Source: Streptococcus suis (lineage in GTDB: Bacteria > Bacillota > Bacilli > Lactobacillales > Streptococcaceae). Taken from it: DNA of 64,000 nt. The notes beneath the pieces were generated by a model. It saw only the letters and a list, made by a program, of their open reading frames with translations, ran no database searches and had not been told where the DNA came from. The stretch lies in NCBI RefSeq assembly GCF_024509555.1, contig NZ_JAMWEL010000008.1:26398-90397 (forward strand). The letters run 5' to 3'. Made by a program: the position numbers and the translations under genes. Of this stretch, positions 1 through 8,151 are shown piece by piece. How positions within the stretch are numbered: position 1 is the first letter of the stretch; every line of letters begins with the position of its first letter.

Positions 1-1037
1 AAATTCCACTTGGTAAGGCAGTCAATGGTTCAGTTCGTTCCTTTGATTTGACTAAAATGCCCCATCTTTTGGTCGCTGGTTCAACTGGTTCAGGGAAATC
101 CGTTGCAGTTAATGGTATTATCTCTTCTATTTTGATGAAGGCAGGACCTGACCAGGTCAAATTTATGATGATTGATCCTAAAATGGTTGAATTGTCCGTC
201 TATAACGATATTCCCCATTTGCTTATTCCAGTAGTGACCAATCCGCGCAAGGCAGCTCGGGCCTTGCAAAAAGTCGTGGACGAAATGGAAAATCGCTATG
301 AGCTCTTTAGTCATATCGGTGTGCGCAATTTGGAAGGCTACAATGCCAAGGTAGAAGAGTTTAACAGTCGTTCAGAAGAGAAACAAATTCCATTGCCTCT
401 GATTGTCGTCATTGTCGATGAGTTGGCAGACCTCATGATGGTGGCCAGCAAGGAAGTGGAGGATGCCATTATTCGATTGGGACAAAAAGCTCGTGCAGCT
501 GGGATTCACATGATTCTTGCGACCCAACGACCATCTGTAGATGTTATCTCTGGTCTAATAAAGGCCAATGTGCCATCTCGTGTTGCCTTTGCGGTCGCTT
601 CTGGAACAGATTCGCGAACCATCTTGGGAGAAAATGGAGCGGAGAAACTCTTGGGTCGTGGAGATATGCTCTTCCATCCTATTGGAGAGTCTGCACCCGT
701 TCGATTACAAGGTTCCTTTATTTCCGATGATGATGTTGAACGCATTGTCAACTTTGTCAAGGAACAAGCAGACGCTGATTATGATGAAACCTTCGACCCT
801 GGAGAAGTTGCAGACGGTGACGGAGAATCTGGTTTTGGAGATGAGGGTGGAGATCCACTCTTCAATGAAGCGCGTGCTTTGGTAGTGGAAACTCAGAAAG
901 CCAGTGCTTCTATGATCCAACGACGCTTGTCTGTCGGCTTTAACCGAGCAACCAGACTAATGGAAGAGTTGGAAGCAGCAGGGGTTATTGGTCCCGCAGA
1001 AGGCACCAAACCCAGAAAGGTATTGGAAACAAAGTAA
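1..1037 (+). CDS. ftsK: DNA translocase FtsK/SpoIIIE, C-terminal part (5' end outside window)
   Basis: This is the motor and DNA-reading end of a septal DNA translocase, which pumps chromosomal DNA through the closing division septum. The frame is open from base 3, upstream of the first ATG at 48, so the gene starts outside the window. Visible are the Walker A motif (GSTGSGKS, about 12 residues after M48), the Walker B motif ([12 protein letters not shown]) and, at the end, the winged-helix gamma domain (about the last 65 residues) that in FtsK reads KOPS/SRS sites. The stop codon overlaps the ATG of the next gene by one base, so the two are probably co-transcribed. The N-terminal membrane part is not visible, so FtsK and SpoIIIE/SftA types cannot be told apart. 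Confidence 0.95.
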   Translation, partial: IPLGKAVNGSVRSFDLTKMPHLLVAGSTGSGKSVAVNGIISSILMKAGPDQVKFMMIDPKMVELSVYNDIPHLLIPVVTNPRKAARALQKVVDEMENRYELFSHIGVRNLEGYNAKVEEFNSRSEEKQIPLPLIVVIVDELADLMMVASKEVEDAIIRLGQKARAAGIHMILATQRPSVDVISGLIKANVPSRVAFAVASGTDSRTILGENGAEKLLGRGDMLFHPIGESAPVRLQGSFISDDDVERIVNFVKEQADADYDETFDPGEVADGDGESGFGDEGGDPLFNEARALVVETQKASASMIQRRLSVGFNRATRLMEELEAAGVIGPAEGTKPRKVLETK

Positions 1038-1423
1038 TGAAATTTGAAGCAGTCCACCATATTGCCATCATCGGCAGCAATTATGAACGAACACGAGAGT
1101 TCTATGTAGAAAAATTAGGCTTTGAGCAGTTAGATGAACATATCCGACCAGAAAAAAATGACATTCTCTTCAATGTCAAAAAAGGAAATATGGTCTTGGA
1201 AATTTTTATCAAGCCGGATGCGCCTCTTCGTCCAGCCATGCCCAATCCAGAACACACTGGGCTTCGCCATCTAGCATTTAAAGTGGCTGATGTGGAGGCT
1301 TGTTTGAAAGAATTTGACCGTTTAGCTATTCGACATGAATCTATTCGGACAGATGATTTTGACGGGAAGAAGATGGCCTTCTTCTTTGATCCAGATGGTT
1401 TGCCATTAGAAATTCATGAATAA
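1037..1423 (+). CDS. VOC/glyoxalase family protein
   Basis: A 128-residue protein with the vicinal oxygen chelate fold of glyoxalase I and related metalloenzymes. The beta-alpha-beta-beta-beta layout is recognisable, with candidate metal ligands in VHHIAI near the N-terminus, VLEIF mid-protein, GLRHLAF and the C-terminal LPLEIHE. It resembles the small YaeR-like branch rather than proven lactoylglutathione lyases, so the substrate is unknown. Its ATG overlaps the TAA of the translocase gene (translational coupling). A strong hairpin terminator starts a few bases after the stop. Confidence 0.85.
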   Translation: MKFEAVHHIAIIGSNYERTREFYVEKLGFEQLDEHIRPEKNDILFNVKKGNMVLEIFIKPDAPLRPAMPNPEHTGLRHLAFKVADVEACLKEFDRLAIRHESIRTDDFDGKKMAFFFDPDGLPLEIHE

Positions 1424-1427
1424 AAAG

Positions 1428-1460
1428 AGCCCCTTGTAACAGTGAGTTACAGGGGGCTTT
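1428..1460. terminator. Bidirectional terminator between convergent genes
   Basis: A 13-bp stem (1428-1440 with 1446-1458, one G-T wobble) with a 5-base loop and flanking A and T runs. It can end transcription of the VOC gene on plus and of the membrane-protein gene on minus. Confidence 0.85.
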
Positions 1461-1463
1461 GTT

Positions 1464-1832
1464 CTAGGATTTGAGTGTCAATACAGCAATGACTAGAGCC
1501 AGATACATGAAAAATGTCAAAATGAAACCGGAACGCCAAAAAATTTTAAAAAATCTTTTGTATGAAAAACTTTTTCTGATGAGAAGGAAAAAAAGGCTGA
1601 TAGAGAGGGCTAGGATTGATAGGGCTAAGATAAGGTAAGGAAGTAGGCTGTTGTAATACATTTTATCTGAAATGAGATAAAATTCAAAAGCAAACATGGG
1701 GAAAGCAATATCTGCGAAATTTCCACCACGTTTTTGCAAGCCAAATATTTTGACAAAGATAATTGAAATGGTCAATGTGAGAACTACAAATGACACCGCG
1801 GCAATTTTTAGAAATAGAATTGATTCAAACAT
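1464..1832 (-). CDS. Small integral membrane protein, DUF3397-like
   Basis: A 122-residue, very hydrophobic protein with four predicted membrane helices (about residues 5-28, 38-58, 63-86 and 98-118) and short basic loops. Size and layout fit the DUF3397 family of Firmicutes membrane proteins, whose function is not known; this assignment is from memory of the family and is tentative. It is transcribed away from rplK and converges on the VOC gene, sharing the terminator at 1428-1460. Upstream of its ATG only a weak AGAG ribosome binding site is visible. Confidence 0.7.
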   Translation of the reverse strand: MFESILFLKIAAVSFVVLTLTISIIFVKIFGLQKRGGNFADIAFPMFAFEFYLISDKMYYNSLLPYLILALSILALSISLFFLLIRKSFSYKRFFKIFWRSGFILTFFMYLALVIAVLTLKS

Positions 1833-1875
1833 ACTCTAATTTTATAAAAAATGCTTGGAAAAGTAAACATAAAGC

Positions 1876-1903
1876 TTGCATTTCTTTAAAAATCGTGTAT
1901 AAT
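1876..1903 (+). promoter_or_regulatory. Promoter of rplK-rplA
   Basis: The -35 TTGCAT (1876-1881) and -10 TATAAT (1898-1903) are separated by 16 bases. Transcription would start near 1910 and give a leader of about 75 bases. Confidence 0.8.
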
Positions 1904-1928
1904 GAAAAGGTATGTGTATAACACATAT

Positions 1929-1969
1929 TTGTGGGAGGTAAAAATCTGTAATTACCGCCAAAACCACAA
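1929..1969 (+). promoter_or_regulatory. L1-binding-type leader hairpin of the L11 operon
   Basis: TTGTGG (1929-1934) pairs with CCACAA (1964-1969), and inside it GGTAA (1937-1941) pairs with TTACC (1952-1956), leaving an asymmetric internal loop. It lies just before the rplK ribosome binding site (AGGAGG, about 1971). In other bacteria ribosomal protein L1 represses its own L11-L1 operon by binding a structure of this type in the leader, so autogenous control is the likely role. A small hairpin also precedes it (about 1911-1927). Confidence 0.7.
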
Positions 1970-1986
1970 TAGGAGGATTTTATATC

Positions 1987-2412
1987 ATGGCTAAAAAAGT
2001 CGAAAAACTCGTAAAACTTCAAATTCCTGCAGGTAAAGCTACTCCAGCTCCACCAGTCGGACCAGCACTTGGTCAAGCAGGTATCAACATCATGGGATTC
2101 ACTAAAGAGTTTAACGCTCGTACAGCTGACCAAGCTGGTTTGATCATCCCAGTCGTTATCTCTGTGTATGAAGATAAATCATTCACTTTCGTGACTAAAA
2201 CACCACCGGCTGCTGTTCTTTTGAAAAAAGCTGCAGGTGTTGAAAAAGGTTCAGGTACTCCAAACAAAACTAAAGTTGCAACAGTTACTCGTGCACAAGT
2301 ACAAGAAATTGCTGAAACTAAAATGCCTGACTTGAACGCTGCATCTCTTGAAGCTGCGATTCGTATGATCGAAGGTACCGCTCGTTCTATGGGATTCACT
2401 GTTGCTGACTAA
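1987..2412 (+). CDS. rplK: Ribosomal protein L11
   Basis: A 141-residue large-subunit protein of the GTPase-associated centre. It binds 23S rRNA and takes part in factor-dependent GTP hydrolysis and in RelA activation. The proline-rich N-terminal signature ([19 protein letters not shown]) and full family length are present. It is preceded by a strong AGGAGG and its own promoter and leader. It is followed after 43 bases by rplA, the usual two-gene L11 operon. Codon use is strongly biased, as expected for highly expressed genes. Confidence 0.98.
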   Translation: MAKKVEKLVKLQIPAGKATPAPPVGPALGQAGINIMGFTKEFNARTADQAGLIIPVVISVYEDKSFTFVTKTPPAAVLLKKAAGVEKGSGTPNKTKVATVTRAQVQEIAETKMPDLNAASLEAAIRMIEGTARSMGFTVAD

Positions 2413-2455
2413 TAAGTAGCACCCAAGATTATCTGATTACAAGGAGACATATAAA

Positions 2456-3145
2456 ATGGCTAAAAAAAGCAAAAACTTGCGTGCTGCTCTTGAGAAAATC
2501 GACAGCACAAAATTGTACAGCGTAGAAGAAGCTGTTGCTCTTGCAAAAGAAACTAACTTCGCTAAATTTGACGCATCAGTTGAAGTTGCTTACAACTTGA
2601 ATATCGACGTTCGTAAAGCAGACCAACAAATCCGTGGTGCAATGGTATTGCCAAACGGTACTGGTAAAACTGCTCGCGTTCTTGTTTTCGCACGCGGTGC
2701 TAAAGCAGAAGAAGCAAAAGCTGCTGGTGCAGACTTTGTTGGTGAAGATGACCTCGTTGCTAAAATCAACGGTGGTTGGTTGGACTTCGACGTTGTTATC
2801 GCAACTCCAGATATGATGGCTGTTGTTGGACGTCTTGGTCGCGTACTTGGTCCACGTAACTTGATGCCAAACCCTAAAACTGGTACAGTAACAATGGATG
2901 TTGCTAAAGCAGTTGAAGAGTCTAAAGGTGGTAAAATCACTTACCGTGCTGACAAAGCAGGTATCGTACAAGCTCTTATCGGTAAAGTATCATTTGACGC
3001 TGACAAACTCGTTGAAAACTTCAAAGCTTTCCACGATGTAATGGCTAAAGCTAAACCAGCTACAGCTAAAGGTACTTACATGACTTCAGTATCTATCACA
3101 ACAACACAAGGTGTTGGTATCAAAGTTGATCCTAACTCACTTTAA
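2456..3145 (+). CDS. rplA: Ribosomal protein L1
   Basis: A 229-residue protein of the mobile L1 stalk, which helps release deacylated tRNA from the E site. In many bacteria it is also the translational repressor of this operon. The family signature around [16 protein letters not shown] is intact and length is typical. AAGGAG sits about 8 bases before the ATG. A terminator follows 8 bases after the stop, closing the rplKA operon. Confidence 0.98.
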   Translation: MAKKSKNLRAALEKIDSTKLYSVEEAVALAKETNFAKFDASVEVAYNLNIDVRKADQQIRGAMVLPNGTGKTARVLVFARGAKAEEAKAAGADFVGEDDLVAKINGGWLDFDVVIATPDMMAVVGRLGRVLGPRNLMPNPKTGTVTMDVAKAVEESKGGKITYRADKAGIVQALIGKVSFDADKLVENFKAFHDVMAKAKPATAKGTYMTSVSITTTQGVGIKVDPNSL

Positions 3146-3152
3146 TCAATAG

Positions 3153-3179
3153 AAAGATTGTCTATGGGCAATCTTTTTT
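3153..3179 (+). terminator. Terminator of rplKA
   Basis: An 8-bp stem (3153-3160 with 3169-3176) with an 8-base loop and a run of T. The -35 of the next promoter begins three bases after it. Confidence 0.85.
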
Positions 3180-3181
3180 AG

Positions 3182-3210
3182 TTGACATTCAATAAAACAA
3201 ACTCTATAAT
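3182..3210 (+). promoter_or_regulatory. Consensus promoter of the 3240 gene
   Basis: Perfect -35 TTGACA (3182-3187) and perfect -10 TATAAT (3205-3210) with the ideal 17-base spacer. It is packed directly against the preceding terminator. Confidence 0.9.
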
Positions 3211-3239
3211 ATATGTAAAAAGTGATTGAGGAGGCAACT

Positions 3240-3527
3240 ATGAAGGTGACCCGTGAAGAATTTTATAGTCATCTTTCGGCGGTTTATCAGCTACCAGAGG
3301 ATGCTATCACACCTGTTTTGCGTGAAAAGGTTTTTGAAACTGCAAAAGAGCTTGATCAAGTTGACAATCTCTACTTGCTTGCTGATCGATTGGGACGCTA
3401 TGTTAATGCAGAGCTGACAGCCTTGACCTGTCATGCTCCTAAAGAATTGGTTCAACTCTCTCTTTACATTCAAAAACTTCAAAATCATTATCGAATGGCA
3501 AGTTTTATCCCAGGAAAGGTAGAATAA
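3240..3527 (+). CDS. Small helical protein of unknown function
   Basis: I do not recognise a family. The product is 95 residues, soluble, and predicted almost entirely alpha-helical, with one cysteine (LTCHAP). The ATG at 3240 is preferred over an in-frame GTG at 3222 because GAGGAGG lies at 3228-3234 with good spacing. It has its own consensus promoter, so it is probably well expressed. The GST gene follows 6 bases after the stop, so the two form an operon. Size and helix content resemble bacteriocin-immunity bundles, but no bacteriocin gene is nearby and I do not claim that role. Confidence 0.75.
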   Translation: MKVTREEFYSHLSAVYQLPEDAITPVLREKVFETAKELDQVDNLYLLADRLGRYVNAELTALTCHAPKELVQLSLYIQKLQNHYRMASFIPGKVE

Positions 3528-3533
3528 TAACAG

Positions 3534-4319
3534 ATGACAGAATACACAAAACCACTGGTTTGGAAGTGGGAAGATGAAAATGACAATCGTTCAGGCAATC
3601 GTCCAACAGCAGGTAGCCGTTTTGAGCAAGCTTTACCAAAAGGAGACAAGCCCTTACAAGTTTATTCTCTGGGAACGCCGAATGGTATTAAGGTTGCCAT
3701 TATGTTGGAGGAGTTGAAAGAGTTAGGTATTTCAGAAGCTGATTATGACCTTTATCTCATCAATATCGGGCAGGGAGATCAGTTTGGATCAGATTTTGTA
3801 GACATCAATCCAAATTCAAAAATTCCAGCTCTTGTAGATTATTCTGAAGAAGAACCCGTTCGTGTCTTTGAATCAGCCAATATTCTCCTCTACTTGGCAG
3901 AAAAGTTTGACGCCTTCCTGCCAAAAGCTTGGGCGGAGCGGACAGAGGTTCTTAATTGGCTTTTCTGGCAAACTGGCGCCGCTCCATTTGTTGGTGGTGG
4001 GTTTGGACATTTTTTCCATTACGCTCCGACAGCACAGGAATATCCTATTAACCGATACGCTATGGAAACCAAGCGCCAATTAGATTTGTTGGATCAGTTG
4101 TTGGCGACTAGAGAATACATTGCTGGAAATAACTATACCATCGCAGATATTGCAATTTGGTCTTGGTATGGCCGTTTGATGCAAGGAGAATTATATCCAG
4201 GTTCAGCAGAATTTTTAGATGTTGAATCCTATAGTAATTTAAAATCATGGGTTGATAAAATAGCGATTAGACCTGCGGTTGTAAGAGGGCTAGCAGCTAA
4301 GTACAAAGCTATTTTATGA
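3534..4319 (+). CDS. yghU: Glutathione S-transferase family disulfide reductase, YghU-like
   Basis: A 261-residue GST-fold protein. The thioredoxin-like N-terminal domain carries TPNGIKVAIMLEEL, the signature of the YghU/Nu-class enzymes, which act as glutathione-dependent disulfide reductases. The all-helical C-terminal domain follows (from about residue 135), with GNNYTIADIAIWSW as the usual N-capping box. It is cytoplasmic, with a role in thiol or peroxide stress inferred from the family. It is co-transcribed with the small gene before it and followed by a perfect terminator. Confidence 0.9.
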   Translation: MTEYTKPLVWKWEDENDNRSGNRPTAGSRFEQALPKGDKPLQVYSLGTPNGIKVAIMLEELKELGISEADYDLYLINIGQGDQFGSDFVDINPNSKIPALVDYSEEEPVRVFESANILLYLAEKFDAFLPKAWAERTEVLNWLFWQTGAAPFVGGGFGHFFHYAPTAQEYPINRYAMETKRQLDLLDQLLATREYIAGNNYTIADIAIWSWYGRLMQGELYPGSAEFLDVESYSNLKSWVDKIAIRPAVVRGLAAKYKAIL

Positions 4320-4344
4320 TGGTGGAATAAGTTGTTTTGAAATG

Positions 4345-4374
4345 AAAGGAAATTTAGTAGAAATTTCCTTTTTT
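4345..4374 (+). terminator. Terminator after the GST gene
   Basis: A perfect 11-bp stem (4345-4355 with 4361-4371), a 5-base loop and a T run. Confidence 0.9.
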
Positions 4375-4408
4375 CTTGGAGATTTTTCTATAAAAAATTG
4401 TGATTTTA

Positions 4409-4417
4409 TGGTAGAAT
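4409..4417 (+). promoter_or_regulatory. Extended -10 promoter of pyrH-frr
   Basis: TGG-TAGAAT is an extended -10 (TGn) element about 29 bases before the pyrH start. No good -35 is visible, as is common for extended -10 promoters in streptococci. Confidence 0.55.
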
Positions 4418-4445
4418 AGTAGGGATAAAATAGAGGAGAATGATG

Positions 4446-5177
4446 ATGAAACCTAAATACGAACGTATTCTAATCAAACTATCTGGAGAGGCTTTGGCTG
4501 GCGAACGTGGTGTCGGAATTGACCTAAAAACAGTTCAAGAAATGGCGAAAGAAATTCAGGAAGTAGCAGAATCAGGTATTCAAATTGCTCTTGTTATTGG
4601 TGGTGGTAACCTTTGGCGTGGAGAACCTGCTGCTGAAGCGGGTATGGATCGTGTGCAGGCAGATTATACGGGTATGCTTGGTACGGTGATGAATGCTCTT
4701 GTAATGGCTGATTCCCTTAAACAACTTGGTGTGGATACCCGTGTGCAGACAGCGATTGCCATGCAGTCTGTGGCTGAGCCTTACATCCGTGGGCGTGCCC
4801 TACGTCACCTTGAAAAAGGTCGGATTGTCATCTTCGGTGCTGGAATTGGTTCACCATACTTCTCAACAGATACAACAGCGGCTCTTCGTGCTGCAGAAAT
4901 TGAAGCAGATGCAATCTTGATGGCTAAAAACGGAGTGGATGGTGTCTATAATGCCGATCCGAAAAAAGACGCCAATGCGGTTAAATTTAATGAATTAACC
5001 CACCGTGAAGTTATCAGTCGTGGCTTGAAAATCATGGATGCAACAGCTTCAACACTTTCAATGGACAACGATATTGACTTGGTAGTCTTTAACATGAACG
5101 AGCCAGGCAATATTAAGCGTGTTGTATTTGGTGAACAAATCGGTACTACGGTTTCTAACTCTACAGAAGAAAAATAA
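4446..5177 (+). CDS. pyrH: UMP kinase
   Basis: Phosphorylates UMP to UDP with ATP in pyrimidine nucleotide synthesis. It is a hexameric, amino-acid-kinase-fold enzyme normally regulated by GTP and UTP. The N-terminal [10 protein letters not shown], the GGGNLWRG loop, the [13 protein letters not shown] segment and [13 protein letters not shown] are all typical. Three in-frame ATGs lie at 4440, 4443 and 4446. The third has the best spacing from GAGGAG (4433-4438) and gives 243 residues. frr follows after 27 bases, the common pyrH-frr pair. Confidence 0.97.
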   Translation: MKPKYERILIKLSGEALAGERGVGIDLKTVQEMAKEIQEVAESGIQIALVIGGGNLWRGEPAAEAGMDRVQADYTGMLGTVMNALVMADSLKQLGVDTRVQTAIAMQSVAEPYIRGRALRHLEKGRIVIFGAGIGSPYFSTDTTAALRAAEIEADAILMAKNGVDGVYNADPKKDANAVKFNELTHREVISRGLKIMDATASTLSMDNDIDLVVFNMNEPGNIKRVVFGEQIGTTVSNSTEEK

Positions 5178-5204
5178 AAGATAAAAAATAAAGAAGGAAG
5201 TCTT

Positions 5205-5762
5205 ATGTCTAAAGAAATTATTGCAAAAGCCCAAGAACGCATGAACCAATCGCATCAGAGTTTGGCTCGTGAATTTAGCCATATCCGTGCTGGTCGTGCC
5301 AATGCTAGCTTGTTGGACCGTATCTCAGTAGAATACTACGGTGCGCCAACTCCCTTGAACCAGTTGGCTGGTATTACCGTTCCAGAAGCGCGTGTTCTCT
5401 TGATTACACCATTTGACAAGTCAATCTTGAAGGATATTGAGCGTGCCCTGAACGCATCTGACCTTGGTTTAACACCACAGTCTGATGGTACTGTTATTCG
5501 CTTGGTTATTCCTGCATTGACAGAGGAAACGCGTAAAAACTTGGCTAAAGAAGTGAAAAAAGTGGGTGAAAACTCTAAAGTGGCTATCCGAAACATCCGT
5601 CGTGATGCTATGGACGAGGCTAAAAAAGCTGAAAAAGCTAAAGAAATCACGGAAGATGACTTGAAAACCCTTGAAAAAGATATTCAAAAAGTCACCGATG
5701 AAGCCATCAAGACAATTGACAAGATGACTGCCGACAAAGAAAAAGAATTGTTGGAAGTCTAA
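5205..5762 (+). CDS. frr: Ribosome recycling factor
   Basis: A 185-residue factor that with EF-G splits post-termination ribosomes. The family hallmarks are clear: [21 protein letters not shown] near the N-terminus (read in two parts), [13 protein letters not shown] in the small domain, and the long charged three-helix bundle at the C-terminus. GAAGGAAG precedes the ATG. It is the second gene of the pyrH operon. The 130 bases downstream hold two interacting hairpins (5791-5868) before cvfB. Confidence 0.98.
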   Translation: MSKEIIAKAQERMNQSHQSLAREFSHIRAGRANASLLDRISVEYYGAPTPLNQLAGITVPEARVLLITPFDKSILKDIERALNASDLGLTPQSDGTVIRLVIPALTEETRKNLAKEVKKVGENSKVAIRNIRRDAMDEAKKAEKAKEITEDDLKTLEKDIQKVTDEAIKTIDKMTADKEKELLEV

Positions 5763-5790
5763 TCGCTCGATTATACAGGATTCAATGCAA

Positions 5791-5872
5791 TTCATCACCG
5801 ACCTGTCTAACTGAGGTGGTGAAACAAATAAGAAATCTAATGGAGGGGAGTTAGACAGGACTCCCCTCTTTT
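5791..5872 (+). promoter_or_regulatory. Two-hairpin RNA element with complementary loops between frr and cvfB
   Basis: Hairpin 1 pairs 5791-5799 with 5815-5823 (9 bp, one wobble) around a 15-base loop. Hairpin 2 pairs 5843-5851 with 5860-5868 (9 bp, perfect) around an 8-base loop and is followed by TTTT, so it is a terminator. The loop of hairpin 1 (CCTGTCTAACT, 5802-5812) is the exact reverse complement of 5849-5859, which is the loop of hairpin 2 plus three stem bases. The loops could therefore kiss, or the full 11-bp pairing could open the terminator. No known riboswitch class was recognised. Confidence 0.55.
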
Positions 5873-5892
5873 AGTCAGAAAGAAGAAAAATC

Positions 5893-6747
5893 ATGAATGA
5901 TTTATTAGCACACTATGTGGTTGGCCTAGTGACCGACCAAAATGACCAGTTTTACTTTGTTCAAAAAGAGGGACTGACCTTTGCTCTTTCAAAAGAAGAG
6001 GGAGAGTTCCAACTAGGGCAGTCTGTCAAGGGTTTCGCCTATACAGATATGAAGCAGAAACTGCGTTTGACCACTAAAGAAGTGGGAGCAAGCCGGACTA
6101 GCTTTGGTTGGGGAACAGTGACTGACGTTCGTAAAGACTTGGGTGTCTTTGTCGATACTGGTTTACCTGATAAGCAGGTGGTTGTTTCCTTGGATATTTT
6201 ACCTGAAATCAAGGAATTGTGGCCTAAAAAAGGAGACCAACTCTATGTGAAATTGGATGTGGATAAGAAAGATCGTATCTGGGCTCTGCCAGCCTTTCAA
6301 GAAGATTTTCAAAAGATGGCAGGTCCTGCCTATGATAATATGCAGAACCAAACCTTACGTGCCATCGTTTACCGTTTGAAGATGACAGGGACCTTTGTCT
6401 ATTTACCTGATAATAATATGCTTGGTTTCATCCATCCCAGCGAACGTTTTACTGAGCCACGTTTAGGTCAAGTCTTGGAGGCACGAGTGATTGGTTATCG
6501 GGCAGTTGACCGGACCTTGAACCTGTCTCTTAAACCACGTTCATTTGAGATGTTGGAAAATGATGCCCAGATGATTTTGACCTACCTGGAGAGCAGTGGG
6601 GGCTTTATGACCTTGAACGACAAGTCTACTCCGGAAGACATCAAGGCTACCTTTGGTATTTCCAAGGGACAATTTAAAAAAGCCCTGGGTGGTTTGATGA
6701 AGGCTGGTAAGGTCAAGCAAGATGAATTTGGAACGGAGTTGATCTAG
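5893..6747 (+). CDS. cvfB: S1 RNA-binding domain protein, CvfB family
   Basis: A 284-residue RNA-binding protein of the CvfB/YitL family, which has several S1-type OB folds followed by a C-terminal winged helix; in Staphylococcus aureus CvfB affects virulence-gene expression. Here an S1 repeat is recognisable at about residues 70-130 (the FGWGTVTDVRKDLGVFVDTG region) and another at about 145-215 (GTFVYLPDNNMLGFIHPSE). The winged-helix end (about 225-284) includes PEDIKATFGISKGQFKKALG. The start is preceded by AGAAAGAAG. It lies behind the frr terminator element, so read-through may be controlled there. Confidence 0.9.
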   Translation: MNDLLAHYVVGLVTDQNDQFYFVQKEGLTFALSKEEGEFQLGQSVKGFAYTDMKQKLRLTTKEVGASRTSFGWGTVTDVRKDLGVFVDTGLPDKQVVVSLDILPEIKELWPKKGDQLYVKLDVDKKDRIWALPAFQEDFQKMAGPAYDNMQNQTLRAIVYRLKMTGTFVYLPDNNMLGFIHPSERFTEPRLGQVLEARVIGYRAVDRTLNLSLKPRSFEMLENDAQMILTYLESSGGFMTLNDKSTPEDIKATFGISKGQFKKALGGLMKAGKVKQDEFGTELI

Positions 6748-6750
6748 CTG

Positions 6751-7671
6751 ATGAGAGTCTATATTGCTGGAAGTGGTGCCATGGGTTGCCGTTTTGGCTA
6801 TCAGTTATCAAAGACAAACCATGAAGTGATTTTGTTGGATAATTGGGACGCTCATATCGAGGCAATTCGTGAAAATGGTCTGAAGGTGACGGGAGATTTT
6901 GATGAGACTGTTCAATTACCAATTATGAAGCCGACAGAGGCGACGGAAGTAGCTGACCTGATCATTCTCTTAACCAAGGCGGATCAGTTGCCCAAGATGT
7001 TGCGGGATATTAAGGGGATCATTGGTAAAAAGACCAAGGTTCTCAGTCTCTTGAATGGGCTGGGGCATGCCACCACCATGCGCCGATATGTACCTGATGA
7101 GAGTATTATGGTTGGTGTAACGATTTGGTTGGCTGGACTTAGGGGACCAGGTCATGTTCATTTGGAGGGGCCGGGTTCTATCGCCGTACAGAATATGGTT
7201 GGCGATAGTCAGTCAGTAGAAGGCATCGTTGACATGTTTAATGAAGCTGGACTCAATGCTACTTATGACGACCACGTCATCAATGCCATTTGGCAAAAAG
7301 CTTGTGTCAATGGAACTATGAATCCGACTTGTACAGTTTTGAATTGTACCATTGGAGAACTCTTCGGGACCGAGGGCGGACTCAATCTGGTACAAGGTAT
7401 TTTCAAGGAATTTATCGCCGTAGCCAAGTCAGAGACAGATGGAATTGATGAGGCAGCAATTTGGAAATACATCATGGACACATCGAAAAAGGCTTCCAAT
7501 CATTACCCATCCATGCATCAGGATTTGGTACAAAATGGTCGCAAGACAGAAATTGATTACTTGAATGGAGCTGTCGTTTTTAAAGGCAAGCGAGCAGGTA
7601 TTCCAACTCCTTATTGCCAAATGATTACAGAGATGATTCATGCAAAAGAGGCCATGCTTGGGTTGAGATAG
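6751..7671 (+). CDS. panE: Ketopantoate reductase family protein
   Basis: A 306-residue NADPH-dependent reductase of the ApbA/PanE family, which reduces 2-dehydropantoate to pantoate on the way to coenzyme A. The Rossmann motif GSGAMG is at residues 7-12. The conserved catalytic-lysine helix appears as NAIWQKACVNGTMNP (about residues 177-191), and the C-terminal domain contains KTEIDYLNGAVV. The gene starts 3 bases after cvfB stops. No panB or panC is nearby and streptococci usually take up pantothenate, so a related 2-keto acid reductase role is possible. Confidence 0.88.
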   Translation: MRVYIAGSGAMGCRFGYQLSKTNHEVILLDNWDAHIEAIRENGLKVTGDFDETVQLPIMKPTEATEVADLIILLTKADQLPKMLRDIKGIIGKKTKVLSLLNGLGHATTMRRYVPDESIMVGVTIWLAGLRGPGHVHLEGPGSIAVQNMVGDSQSVEGIVDMFNEAGLNATYDDHVINAIWQKACVNGTMNPTCTVLNCTIGELFGTEGGLNLVQGIFKEFIAVAKSETDGIDEAAIWKYIMDTSKKASNHYPSMHQDLVQNGRKTEIDYLNGAVVFKGKRAGIPTPYCQMITEMIHAKEAMLGLR

Positions 7672-7680
7672 GAGAGTGCT

Positions 7681-8139
7681 ATGCTGATTGAAGTAGATAC
7701 GATAGAAGACTACATGGCCGCCTTGCCAGACAATCGCAGAGAGGCAGTTGAAAGGCTTCATCAGGTGATTGTTAAGCATTTGCCTGCTGGTTTTGAGGTC
7801 GGTGTGCTGGGTGGGATGATTAATTATTACGTCCCCCTGTCAGCCTATCCAAATGGCTATCATTGTACACCTGGGGAACCCTTACCCTTCTTGGCTTTAG
7901 CTTCACAAAAGACTCATATTGCCCTCTATCATATGGGAATTTATATGGATAAGGAATTGAATGACTGGTTTGTAGAAAAGTATCAGGAACAGGTTCCGAC
8001 TAAATTGGATATGGGTAAATCCTGCGTTCGCATGAAAAATCCCAAGAATATTCCTTATGAATTGATTGGCCAATTGGTGAGTAAGATGTCTATGGAGAGA
8101 TATATTGAGATTTATGAAGAAAATCATATTAGAAAGTGA
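7681..8139 (+). CDS. DUF1801 protein
   Basis: A 152-residue cytoplasmic protein with the DUF1801/YdhG-like fold. The opening segment IEDYMAALPDNRREAVERLHQ and the middle IALYHMGIYMD are typical, as is GKSCVRMKNPKNIPYEL near the end. The family is related to iron-chaperone (frataxin-like) folds, but no activity is established. AGGAGAG lies 5-10 bases before the ATG. It sits in a compact cvfB-panE-DUF1801 run, so it is probably co-transcribed. Confidence 0.85.
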   Translation: MLIEVDTIEDYMAALPDNRREAVERLHQVIVKHLPAGFEVGVLGGMINYYVPLSAYPNGYHCTPGEPLPFLALASQKTHIALYHMGIYMDKELNDWFVEKYQEQVPTKLDMGKSCVRMKNPKNIPYELIGQLVSKMSMERYIEIYEENHIRK

Positions 8140-8151
8140 GATTTTAGTGTT

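Noticed and set aside
3240..3527. Bacteriocin immunity protein
   Set aside because: Only size and helix content agree; no bacteriocin or transporter gene is nearby.
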